DNA from: Rhodobacteraceae bacterium UBA2553
GTDB taxonomy: Bacteria; Pseudomonadota; Alphaproteobacteria; Rhodobacterales; Rhodobacteraceae
Assembly: GCA_002340515.1 (NCBI GenBank)
Contig: DDMF01000105.1
Span: forward strand, 1-5,052
Direction of reading: 5' to 3'
DNA length: 5,052 nucleotides
Position 1 is the stretch's first letter. Each line of letters opens with the position of its first letter. The position numbers and the translations under genes were made by a program. Below, one piece after another: positions 1-4,847 of this stretch. The notes under the pieces were generated by a model. The model was not told where the DNA came from, searched no databases, and saw nothing but the letters and a program-made list of their open reading frames with translations.

Positions 1-122
1 TGGCCGTGCTGGCCGGGGCCATATTCACGACGGTTTACTGGAGACTTAGGACGGCCCCAGATGTTTTCGCCCATGCGGCGGTCAATTTTATACTTGGCAG
101 CGGTACGTTTCGTCACAGCTGA
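1..122 (+). CDS. C-terminal end of a possible membrane protein (partial, 5' end outside window)
   Basis: The frame whose first full codon starts at base 3 is open from the window edge to a TGA at 120-122. It gives 39 residues that begin with a hydrophobic run (AVLAGAIFTTVYW), continue with a basic turn (RLR), then a second mildly hydrophobic stretch (FAHAAVNFILG), and end FRHS. This looks like the last membrane segment and cytoplasmic tail of an integral membrane protein, but I do not recognise the family. Third codon positions favour G or C in the first half and less so towards the end. If real, it converges on the minus-strand ORF at 499-900, with the palindromic repeat between them. The start and most of the gene are missing, so chance openness of a short frame cannot be excluded. 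Confidence 0.35.
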   Translation, partial: AVLAGAIFTTVYWRLRTAPDVFAHAAVNFILGSGTFRHS

Positions 123-139
123 TATCCTTTATAGATGGC

Positions 140-185
140 ATTTCGACTTTCTCCGAAAACCGGTTCCCACTTTTCGGGTCGAAAT
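140..185. repeat. Interspersed palindromic repeat, rhizobial/alphaproteobacterial type
   Basis: Outer arms ATTTCGAC (140-147) and GTCGAAAT (178-185) are perfect reverse complements. Nested inside are CCGAAAA (153-159) and TTTTCGG (171-177), around the loop CCGGTTCCCAC. A 5-nt bulge (TTTCT, 148-152) interrupts the left arm only. Read on the minus strand, the core is CCGAAAAGTGGGAACCGG followed by TTTTCGGAG. From memory this matches a short palindromic element found in many copies between genes of rhizobia and other alphaproteobacteria. Such elements are usually transcribed hairpins of unknown role, and they often produce spurious annotated peptides containing EKWEPVF, which appears here on the minus strand. 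Confidence 0.75.
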
Positions 186-258
186 CGCGACTGCGATAGA
201 CCCCTTTCGTGCAAACCAACCCGGATGGGCCTTGTGCCGATTAAAAGGGCGTTGTCCT

Positions 259-284
259 CTTGCCTTCGGGCCGGATCCGGCAAG
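259..284. repeat. Nested inverted repeat with a 12-bp perfect palindrome
   Basis: GCCGGATCCGGC (270-281) is a perfect palindrome. It sits inside a competing stem formed by CTTGCC (259-264) and GGCAAG (279-284), so two mutually exclusive hairpins are possible. No T-run follows on either strand, so it is not a typical intrinsic terminator. Its role is unknown. Confidence 0.4.
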
Positions 285-498
285 TTAAGGGGCCTCGCGG
301 CACACCCTAAAATGATCGGGGCTCTTGGGCTTGACAGGCATCCTCTTGCGAGGGCCACCAACACCAAATGAATGCGGCCCCCAAGGGGACCGACTGGGCG
401 CTTATAGCGGGGTGGTGGGGGGAGTCAACGGAGAAGTGGGGTTTGGCGCCACGGCTGCTTCAAAACAATTCGTGGAAGGATTTTCCCGTTTCCCACAT

Positions 499-900
499 CT
501 AATTAATAACAAACCCCATATATGATGGGTTATTTTGTTTCGTTGCTGTAAACACAAATGGTTCAAGCGCTTTTCTTTGAAAACATTCCGGCTGTTCCTC
601 AGCGAAACTGAAGAAAATACTTCTCCCGTCATTGTGGTTTTCAAACTGGTATGACCTCGAAAAAAGCATGACATGTGATCGGTTCGGATGCTGCATCTCT
701 TTGATATACAACCCAAAAGTTCCCTCGGGGGTAAATGAGCAAAACTCTGGTGTACAATCCGCATATGGTTCGAGAAGGCAAGCCTGAACATCAACAGTAT
801 AGCGGAAATTTGTCGTGATATCAGAAGGACCTGCGCCAAAGCTAAGCGCCTGTGCCGCGACGATCGGTCCCCTAATCAAGTCAAACAACCAACCAAGCAT
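499..900 (-). CDS. Hypothetical protein, 133 aa, AT-rich orphan ORF
   Basis: Not recognised. The ATG at 900 is preceded by AAGAGA (906-911) with a 5-nt spacer, an acceptable ribosome binding site, and the frame ends at a TAG (499-501). The composition is balanced and protein-like: a hydrophobic N-terminus (MLGWLFDLI, then GPIVAAQALSFGAG), then a mixed polar domain with aromatic-alternating stretches (FRYTVDV, RSIFFSF, FVFTAT) suggesting beta strands, and four cysteines at 41, 49, 54 and 106. The overlapping frame at 402-839 is rich in Ser, Arg, His and Leu and looks like its shadow. The gene lies in a block of about 43% GC with weak codon preference, unlike the GC-rich genes to its right, which hints at horizontal origin. 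The N-terminus is not a clear signal peptide. A chance ORF or a decayed gene remains possible. Confidence 0.5.
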   Translation of the reverse strand: MLGWLFDLIRGPIVAAQALSFGAGPSDITTNFRYTVDVQACLLEPYADCTPEFCSFTPEGTFGLYIKEMQHPNRSHVMLFSRSYQFENHNDGRSIFFSFAEEQPECFQRKALEPFVFTATKQNNPSYMGFVIN

Positions 901-1113
901 ACTTATCTCTTACCCATTCCACCAATTTGAGGACAACCTGCACATCAACCTTAATTGAATGAGATTTATTTGACACTCAGAAATCAAGATAACCACGCAC
1001 TTCTTAGCGCTGCCCTAAGCAAGCCTGCGAAAAATTGCCGTTTCGACGGGACGTTACGGGCGGCGTAGATAGCCACCATTGTCACAAAGACATTGATCCC
1101 CGTGGGGTGTAGC
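901..1113. other. Intergenic region upstream of the orphan ORF, downstream of usp
   Basis: This gap of about 210 bp is AT-rich near the orphan ORF and becomes GC-rich towards usp. A 31-codon minus-strand frame (984-1079) reads MVAIYAARNVPSKRQFF at its start; its first half has GC-ending codons, the rest does not, and it has no good ribosome binding site. It could be a remnant of a decayed gene or chance. Past the usp stop, CCCC GT GGGG (1098-1107) could form a tight hairpin but no T-run follows, so I do not call a terminator. CTTAG/CTAAG arms near 1007-1018 form a weak inverted repeat. Confidence 0.4.
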
Positions 1114-1536
1114 TTACTCCCCCTCGCGCACCACAAAGACCGAGATTTTTGCGTGGCTGGCCAACTTCCCGCCGTGTGAGTTGACGAAATATTCTACCCA
1201 GCCCGGTTGATGGCTGGCCATCACCACCAGATCGGCCCCCAGATCCCCAATGGCCTCGATCAGCTTTTGATCCACTTCGACGCTTGGATCAGGCACCCCG
1301 TAATTCACGCTGTCGACCTGAATGGTGTGAGCCGCCGCAATCTCACCTGCATAAAGCGCCAAACGTCGCCCGTATTCAGCGTGCGAGTGTGATACCTTGC
1401 CCTGCAGACCGCCACTTACGCTGACCAAGGCCATGCGTGCTTTATAGTGCTGAGTCAGATCGGCCGCCACCTGCACCGCTTTTTGCAGTCTGTCTTTTTC
1501 GCCCAGATCCACCGGAACCATGATGTGCTTATACAT
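1114..1536 (-). CDS. Universal stress protein (UspA family), single domain
   Basis: A single-domain Usp of 140 aa, the usual length. It starts MYKHIMVPVDLGEKD, the classic first beta strand with the conserved Asp10, and ends on the final strand ISVFVVREGE. The region ADLVVMASHQPGWVEYF (101-117) followed by HGGKLASHAK (121-130) aligns with the family's nucleotide-binding segment. It resembles the UspF-like MASHRP type rather than the G-S-H-G-x-S-G type. The usual LGS after the loop is VNS here and the first Gly is Ala, so ATP binding is uncertain. Usp proteins are cytoplasmic, often dimeric, and linked to stress survival; in marine bacteria some accompany TRAP transporters, but none is visible here. 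The ATG at 1536 has a very strong purine-rich site, GGGGGGAGA (1541-1549), four bases upstream. The terminator at 1622-1671 separates it from the Hint gene, so it should have its own promoter between 1537 and 1621. Confidence 0.9.
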   Translation of the reverse strand: MYKHIMVPVDLGEKDRLQKAVQVAADLTQHYKARMALVSVSGGLQGKVSHSHAEYGRRLALYAGEIAAAHTIQVDSVNYGVPDPSVEVDQKLIEAIGDLGADLVVMASHQPGWVEYFVNSHGGKLASHAKISVFVVREGE

Positions 1537-1587
1537 GTGTCTCCCCCCGTTTTGTGGATCCGGGACTACGCGTTCCGTTCGCCACCT

Positions 1588-1607
1588 GCCTTGTTCTCAG
1601 TCAAGGC
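1588..1607. repeat. Small inverted repeat in the usp upstream region
   Basis: GCCTTG (1588-1593) and CAAGGC (1602-1607) are perfect 6-bp arms around an 8-bp spacer. The minus-strand right arm overlaps a TTGACT hexamer that could serve as a -35 box for usp, although I find no good -10 at 16-18 bp. It could be an operator or just a weak hairpin. Confidence 0.3.
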
Positions 1608-1621
1608 CTTTTGCGTGGGGT

Positions 1622-1671
1622 GCAGCAAAAGAAATTGGCCCCAAAACCCAACTCCGGGTTCCGAGGCCAAT
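1622..1671 (-). terminator. Intrinsic terminator of the Hint-domain gene
   Basis: Starting 23 bp past the Hint gene stop, the minus-strand transcript forms a 16-bp stem: ATTGGCCTCGGAACCC (1671-1656) pairs fully with GGGTTTTGGGGCCAAT (1649-1634), with three G-U wobbles and a 6-nt loop (GGAGTT). TTCTTTTGC (1633-1625) follows directly. On the plus strand the three wobbles become A-C mismatches, so the structure is directional and serves minus-strand transcription. It ends the Hint gene transcript before usp. Confidence 0.85.
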
Positions 1672-1694
1672 ATCAATTGCAAGCATGTGTTGCT

Positions 1695-2756
1695 TTACGC
1701 CACTCCGCGCAAAATCGCCGCTTCGGCTTGGTTCAGCGATCGGCGCGCATAGTCGCCGTAAGCCATCGGGTCGTAATCCAGCGCCGGGAACATCTCAAAC
1801 AAACGCGCGCGCTGGTTTTCCTCGATGGTATCGAGCGAGGTGTTTGCCGGGTGGAAACTTTCGGTGGGCACGCCGTTGGCCCAGACCACTTCGTGGTTTT
1901 CCATCAGCACGTGATAATAAGTCACTTCGCGCGCCATTGTGTCGACCAGCACCCGGCGTTCATCAACCAGATCCTGGGCACGCACCAGCACCTCGTCCAC
2001 ATTAAACAGCTCGCGCGCGCGGTCGCCACGGATCAGCACCTGATGCTGCGGCGAGACCACAAGGTCTTCGTCCGGTTGCCCCGATGTGATGGCGCCCGCC
2101 CGAAGGCGAATGGGCCGCAGGTCCGGCATCGCAAATAGACGCGCGCCAGAGATGCGACGTTGCCCAATCCACAGCACTTTTTGCGCACCATTGTCGCGGG
2201 TTTGCACCATATCGCCTTCGCGCAAATGCTCGACCATCGCCTCGCCCTCGGGCGTGCGAATGCGCGTGCCGGGGGTAAAGCAGATCACGCCGGTGGGCTG
2301 GTCTGTCAGCCGGTTGATATGGCTGGGTTCCAGCATCGCATGCACCACCCACAGATCCACATCCGCCGGGGGTACATCATCAAGAAACATCAAAAGAGGA
2401 TGCGCGTGGGGGCCAACATCAATCAGCGTGACGGTATAGCTTTTGTGCCCGTCTGTGACCTCAAACCCCATATTCAGAAGCGGATCGTCCACCTGAACCG
2501 CATCAACACTGGTGTCAGGATCCATTGCGGCCCCGACCAGTTTATGAACCATTTTCGCCGCGCGACGACGAAGATCCGCCTCTGCGCTGGCGTTGTGTAG
2601 CCTAAGAATGTCCTGTGGGCCATCAACCCGAAGCGGTTCACCTGACCAACGCCAGCTTGCCCCAACCCCAAGTGCAGATTTGGCAGCCCCTGCCAAACCG
2701 TCGATTTCTGTTTGTGCCCACGAGATGACAAACGTGCCGATAAAGCCCGTCTTCAT
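1695..2756 (-). CDS. Hint-domain protein (Hedgehog/intein type, Hint_2-like)
   Basis: Counting from the chosen start (353 aa), residues 1 to about 155 form an N-terminal module beginning MKTGFIGTFVISW. The Hint domain begins at Cys159 (GVICFTPGTRIRTPEGE), with the typical strand LREGDMVQTRDNG and block-B motif LVVSPQHQVLIRG (His238). It closes with TYYHVLMENHEVVWANG (Asn294) and TESFHP. About 50 residues follow, ending in an acidic-aromatic tail (MFPALDYDPMAYGDY). Hint domains can perform an N-to-S acyl shift at the Cys and self-cleave; whether this one does is inference. Proteins of this layout are, as I recall, frequent in roseobacters, of unknown function. No signal peptide is evident. Two ATGs are possible: 2762 puts the AGG of GGCAGG only 3 bp away, whereas 2756 gives 9 bp and matches the family's usual MKTGF start, so I chose 2756. 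It is monocistronic, with a candidate promoter upstream and a strong terminator downstream. Confidence 0.88.
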   Translation of the reverse strand: MKTGFIGTFVISWAQTEIDGLAGAAKSALGVGASWRWSGEPLRVDGPQDILRLHNASAEADLRRRAAKMVHKLVGAAMDPDTSVDAVQVDDPLLNMGFEVTDGHKSYTVTLIDVGPHAHPLLMFLDDVPPADVDLWVVHAMLEPSHINRLTDQPTGVICFTPGTRIRTPEGEAMVEHLREGDMVQTRDNGAQKVLWIGQRRISGARLFAMPDLRPIRLRAGAITSGQPDEDLVVSPQHQVLIRGDRARELFNVDEVLVRAQDLVDERRVLVDTMAREVTYYHVLMENHEVVWANGVPTESFHPANTSLDTIEENQRARLFEMFPALDYDPMAYGDYARRSLNQAEAAILRGVA

Positions 2757-2794
2757 ACCCATATACCTGCCATTTTGTTTTTTTATTTGTCAGG

Positions 2795-2823
2795 AGGTTA
2801 GCACGGGCGATTCGCTCTGTTAA
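2795..2823 (-). promoter_or_regulatory. Candidate sigma-70 promoter for the Hint gene
   Basis: On the minus strand, TTAACA (2823-2818, five of six matches to TTGACA) is followed after exactly 17 bp by TAACCT (2800-2795), which keeps the key first T, A and last T of TATAAT. Transcription would start near 2788, leaving a short A-rich leader of about 30 nt. The -10 match is weak. Confidence 0.3.
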
Positions 2824-2842
2824 GCGATTTCGTTAACCTTTC

Positions 2843-2863
2843 CTCACCTTTCGAATAGGTGAG
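2843..2863. repeat. 7-bp perfect inverted repeat in the lpxR-Hint intergenic region
   Basis: CTCACCT (2843-2849) and AGGTGAG (2857-2863) flank the spacer TTCGAAT, which is itself nearly palindromic (TTCGAA). It lies 48 bp past the lpxR stop and just upstream of the candidate Hint promoter. No T-run follows on the minus strand, so it fits an operator or an mRNA-end stem better than a standard terminator. Confidence 0.4.
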
Positions 2864-2870
2864 TCCAGCA

Positions 2871-2889
2871 GGCCACGCTTGGCCCTTTT
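2871..2889 (+). repeat. GC-rich hairpin followed by CTTTT
   Basis: GGCCA (2871-2875) and TGGCC (2880-2884) form a 5-bp stem with a 4-nt loop, followed on the plus strand by CTTTT. This resembles a short terminator for plus-strand transcription, yet no plus-strand gene is near. On the minus strand, after lpxR, the stem exists without a T-run and would be at most a 3'-end stabilising hairpin. Confidence 0.3.
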
Positions 2890-2910
2890 CAAAGTGGCAA
2901 TTTAGGTGGC

Positions 2911-3894
2911 TTAGAAATCCAGTTTGAGGCTGAGCGATCCGACAAGCTGCCCCTCGGGCTGGGCGTCAAATTCACGACCCAAATAGGTCACGCCGTAAAA
3001 CACCCCCACCCGTTCGCCTTGCCATTTCAGGCCCGCCCGCGCGCGGGTGCGGGTTTTCGTCAGCGTGACGCCGTCAGATGTTCGCAACAGCTGGCTGTCA
3101 AACATATGGGCCACATCTGCGCCCAACAGGAACGACATGCCTTTGGCGGGATCGGTGTTCAGGCCTTGGTACAATTGCCCCGTGACCTCATCGCGCAAAA
3201 GCACCCCTTGGGAAAACGCCGCCCCAATCAGGATGTCACCGCCGATGCGCACAAAGCTTTCAACACCTGCCTGGGCGTTCACAAATGGGCGGAGCGTCAT
3301 CTTGCCCAGCGTGTAAGGGCGCGCCAGTTCATACGAGGCCGTCGGATAGATGTGGTCGGCGATTTGCCGATCCAACACAGCATCAGACGGCGGGGTTGTC
3401 CCCAATCCCTCATGAACCCAGCTGTGAAAATCTCCGATCCCGGTTGAGGGGCCTGTTGCCACCAGATCAAACCCAACGCGCATTTCCACCCCACGTTCCA
3501 CCGCATAAGAATGCACCCCAAGCGACAGCATGCCCGCATAGGGGCGATCGGTCGGGTCGGGTGCGCCAAGGTTGGCGGGGGCGATGATTTGCGTGGCAAA
3601 GCGCAGTTCGTTCAGCGTGCCAAATTGAGCGGGCAATGTCGTAAGCCCCGAAGGGCCGCGCAGCTTTGACACCGTATAGGCCCCGCTGCGCCAGCGGTCA
3701 TTATTGTCGCCCAGAAAATCATTGGTGAAAAAGCGGCCTGTTCCTAGGTTTGCACCCCATCGGCCCAAGCCTTCGGAAAAAGCGGGCGATTGGACGCCTA
3801 GGACCATGCCAAGGCACAGCGCAACAACAGAGAAAAACCGTTGGAAAGATCCCAAGGGGAGGGCGGTAAAAATGGTGCGCATGAAAGCTCGCAT
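2911..3894 (-). CDS. lpxR: LpxR-family lipid A 3'-O-deacylase (outer membrane beta-barrel)
   Basis: LpxR enzymes sit in the outer membrane and remove the 3'-acyloxyacyl group of lipid A. From the chosen ATG (327 aa), residues 1 to about 40 form a signal peptide: basic MRAFMR, the hydrophobic core FFSVVALCLGMVLG, and a probable cleavage after SPAFS. The family landmarks follow: FFTNDFLGDNNDRWRSGAY (Asn58-Asp59 match the catalytic Asn-Asp pair), DRPYAGMLSLG (116-126) and GDFHSWVHEGLG (His157/His161 region). Amphipathic strands fill the rest and it ends LSLKLDF, with the terminal Phe of the outer-membrane beta-signal. I cannot assign the catalytic His and Glu exactly. A longer TTG start (3906) and a shorter ATG (3882) are possible; 3894 has GGGA six bases upstream and keeps a normal signal peptide. 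It is separated from znuB by about 140 bp and has its own candidate promoter. Confidence 0.85.
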   Translation of the reverse strand: MRAFMRTIFTALPLGSFQRFFSVVALCLGMVLGVQSPAFSEGLGRWGANLGTGRFFTNDFLGDNNDRWRSGAYTVSKLRGPSGLTTLPAQFGTLNELRFATQIIAPANLGAPDPTDRPYAGMLSLGVHSYAVERGVEMRVGFDLVATGPSTGIGDFHSWVHEGLGTTPPSDAVLDRQIADHIYPTASYELARPYTLGKMTLRPFVNAQAGVESFVRIGGDILIGAAFSQGVLLRDEVTGQLYQGLNTDPAKGMSFLLGADVAHMFDSQLLRTSDGVTLTKTRTRARAGLKWQGERVGVFYGVTYLGREFDAQPEGQLVGSLSLKLDF

Positions 3895-3919
3895 GTCAGG
3901 TCCCAAGTCAGGGCCCCCA

Positions 3920-3946
3920 CCCTGTCGCGCTTTCTATTTAACAGGG
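3920..3946. repeat. Inverted repeat flanking the lpxR -10 region
   Basis: CCCTGT (3920-3925) and ACAGGG (3941-3946) are perfect arms 15 bp apart; allowing one extra base they extend to CACCCTGT and ACAGGGCGTG. They bracket the candidate lpxR -10 box and start site, a good position for a repressor. No regulator can be named. Confidence 0.35.
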
Positions 3947-3964
3947 CGTGGTTGATTCGAGCAA
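3936..3964 (-). promoter_or_regulatory. Candidate sigma-70 promoter for lpxR
   Basis: On the minus strand, TTGCTC (3964-3959) is followed after 17 bp by TTAAAT (3941-3936), each matching four of six consensus bases. Transcription would begin near 3929, about 35 nt before the chosen ATG. Both boxes are only partial matches. Confidence 0.3.
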
Positions 3965-4021
3965 TCTGTCTGAAATTACGCGGGCACCTGTTGCAAATTG
4001 GTTCACCCGTTCAGCGCCTGT

Positions 4022-4053
4022 TCAAGACTGGCGCGAATCAAGACTGGCGCGAA
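4022..4053. repeat. Exact 16-bp tandem duplication spanning the znuB stop codon
   Basis: TCAAGACTGGCGCGAA occurs twice back to back (4022-4037 and 4038-4053) with no mismatch. On the minus strand the gene-proximal copy holds the last codons and TGA of znuB; the second copy follows directly after the stop, in a different frame because 16 is not a multiple of 3. Identical copies suggest a recent slippage event or constraint. Confidence 0.9.
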
Positions 4054-4847
4054 ATGCCCCGCAGCGCGCCGCCCAATGTGGTCAGGACAAACAGCACCGC
4101 AGCAACGCACACAATGGTCGGCCCGGTTGGGGTGTCGACCCAAAACGCCAGTTGCAATCCGCCCAGAGCAGACCCCGCGCCGATGCCCGCCGCAATCACC
4201 GCCATACGCTCTGGCGTTTGCGCCAGGGGGCGCGCGGCGGCGGCGGGAATGACCAGCAAAGCTCCGATCAACAGCGCCCCAACCACTTTGATCGCCACGG
4301 CGACAACCACGGCCAAAGCGAGGGTCAGCACCAATTGCTCACGCTTCGGATCAAGCCCGGCGGCATAGGCCAGATCAGGGTTTAGGGTTGCGGTCAAAAG
4401 CGCCGACCAGCGCCACCACAACAGCGCCAATACCAACAACGCACCGCCCCAGATCACCAAAAGATCCACATGGCTGACGGCCAGAATGTCGCCAAAGAGA
4501 TAGGCCATAAGGTCGATGCGCACCCCGGACAGGAAGGATACGGCCACAAGCCCTGCGGCGATCGCGGAATGGGACAAAACCCCCAGCATCGTGTCTATGG
4601 CATGGGCGCGCGCACCCAAGGCCGACACCGCAAACCCCATGGTGAGCGCGGCAATCAGCACGCCCGCAAAGATCGGCGCGTCAAAGGCCAAAGAAAGCGC
4701 GACCCCAAGGATCGCCGCATGGGCGGTGGCATCGCCAAAAAACGCCATGCGTCGCCAGACCACAAAACAGCCCAAGGGGGCTGCGGCCAATGAAACACCG
4801 ATCCCGGCCAATGCGGCGCGGATCATAAAGCCGTCAAATATCGTCAT
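4038..4847 (-). CDS. znuB: Zinc ABC transporter permease ZnuB
   Basis: This is the ABC-3 family inner-membrane permease that forms the channel for zinc delivered by ZnuA and is driven by ZnuC. At 269 aa it has the family's usual length and is strongly hydrophobic, with about seven or eight membrane segments. Family signatures are visible: RRMAFFGDATAHAAILGVAL (32-51), DTMLGVLSHSAIAAGLV (85-101), AYLFGDILAVS (115-125), the C-terminal KVVGALLIGALLVIPAAAAR (187-206) that contacts the ATPase, and DTPTGPTIV (238-246). The ATG overlaps the ZnuC stop as ATGA, so translation is probably coupled, and there is no strong ribosome binding site of its own. ZnuA and the regulator Zur are absent from the window. 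The C-terminus RQS lies inside a 16-bp tandem duplication. Related permeases carry manganese or iron, but the His-rich ZnuC tail supports zinc. Confidence 0.93.
   Translation of the reverse strand: MTIFDGFMIRAALAGIGVSLAAAPLGCFVVWRRMAFFGDATAHAAILGVALSLAFDAPIFAGVLIAALTMGFAVSALGARAHAIDTMLGVLSHSAIAAGLVAVSFLSGVRIDLMAYLFGDILAVSHVDLLVIWGGALLVLALLWWRWSALLTATLNPDLAYAAGLDPKREQLVLTLALAVVVAVAIKVVGALLIGALLVIPAAAARPLAQTPERMAVIAAGIGAGSALGGLQLAFWVDTPTGPTIVCVAAVLFVLTTLGGALRGISRQS

Larger units (their letters stand above)
123..498. other. Non-coding stretch between convergent genes
   Basis: I find no convincing gene here. The open frames are rich in Arg, Pro and Ser and overlap one another on both strands, as expected for shadow frames. 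The stretch holds a dispersed palindrome (140-185), a perfect 12-bp palindrome (270-281), and a long-range pairing of GGCCTCGC (291-298) with GCGAGGGCC (348-356, one bulged G). It also holds a G-rich patch (409-441) with runs of four to six G on the plus strand. A TTGACA hexamer at 331-336 lacks a matching -10 box. No tRNA, tmRNA, SRP RNA or RNase P signature was seen. Confidence 0.5.

Noticed and set aside
291..360. tRNA gene suggested by a 7-8 bp acceptor-like stem and terminal ACCA
   Set aside because: No T-loop GGTTCGA-type motif, no anticodon arm, and a bulge in the acceptor stem.
113..367. An 84-codon minus-strand frame containing EKWEPVF
   Set aside because: That peptide is the translation of the dispersed palindrome, a familiar source of spurious short proteins; the rest has no protein-like pattern.
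515..540. Terminator formed by CCCAT/ATGGG followed by TTATTTTGTTT on the plus strand
   Set aside because: The stem has only 5 bp and lies inside the 3' end of the opposite-strand ORF; the possible plus-strand gene ends about 400 bp earlier, so the link is weak.
402..839. A 145-codon minus-strand frame overlapping the orphan ORF
   Set aside because: Rich in Ser, Arg, His, Leu and Cys, with a low-complexity Pro/Thr tail encoded by the G-rich patch; it overlaps the better-composed frame at 499-900 and looks like its shadow.
2002..2352. A 116-codon minus-strand frame inside the Hint gene
   Set aside because: Shadow of the Hint reading frame; Ala/Arg/His-rich composition with no domain.
2820..2836. 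CtrA binding site (TTAA-N7-TTAA)
   Set aside because: The two TTAA half-sites are 9 bp apart, not 7, so the spacing does not fit the CtrA consensus.
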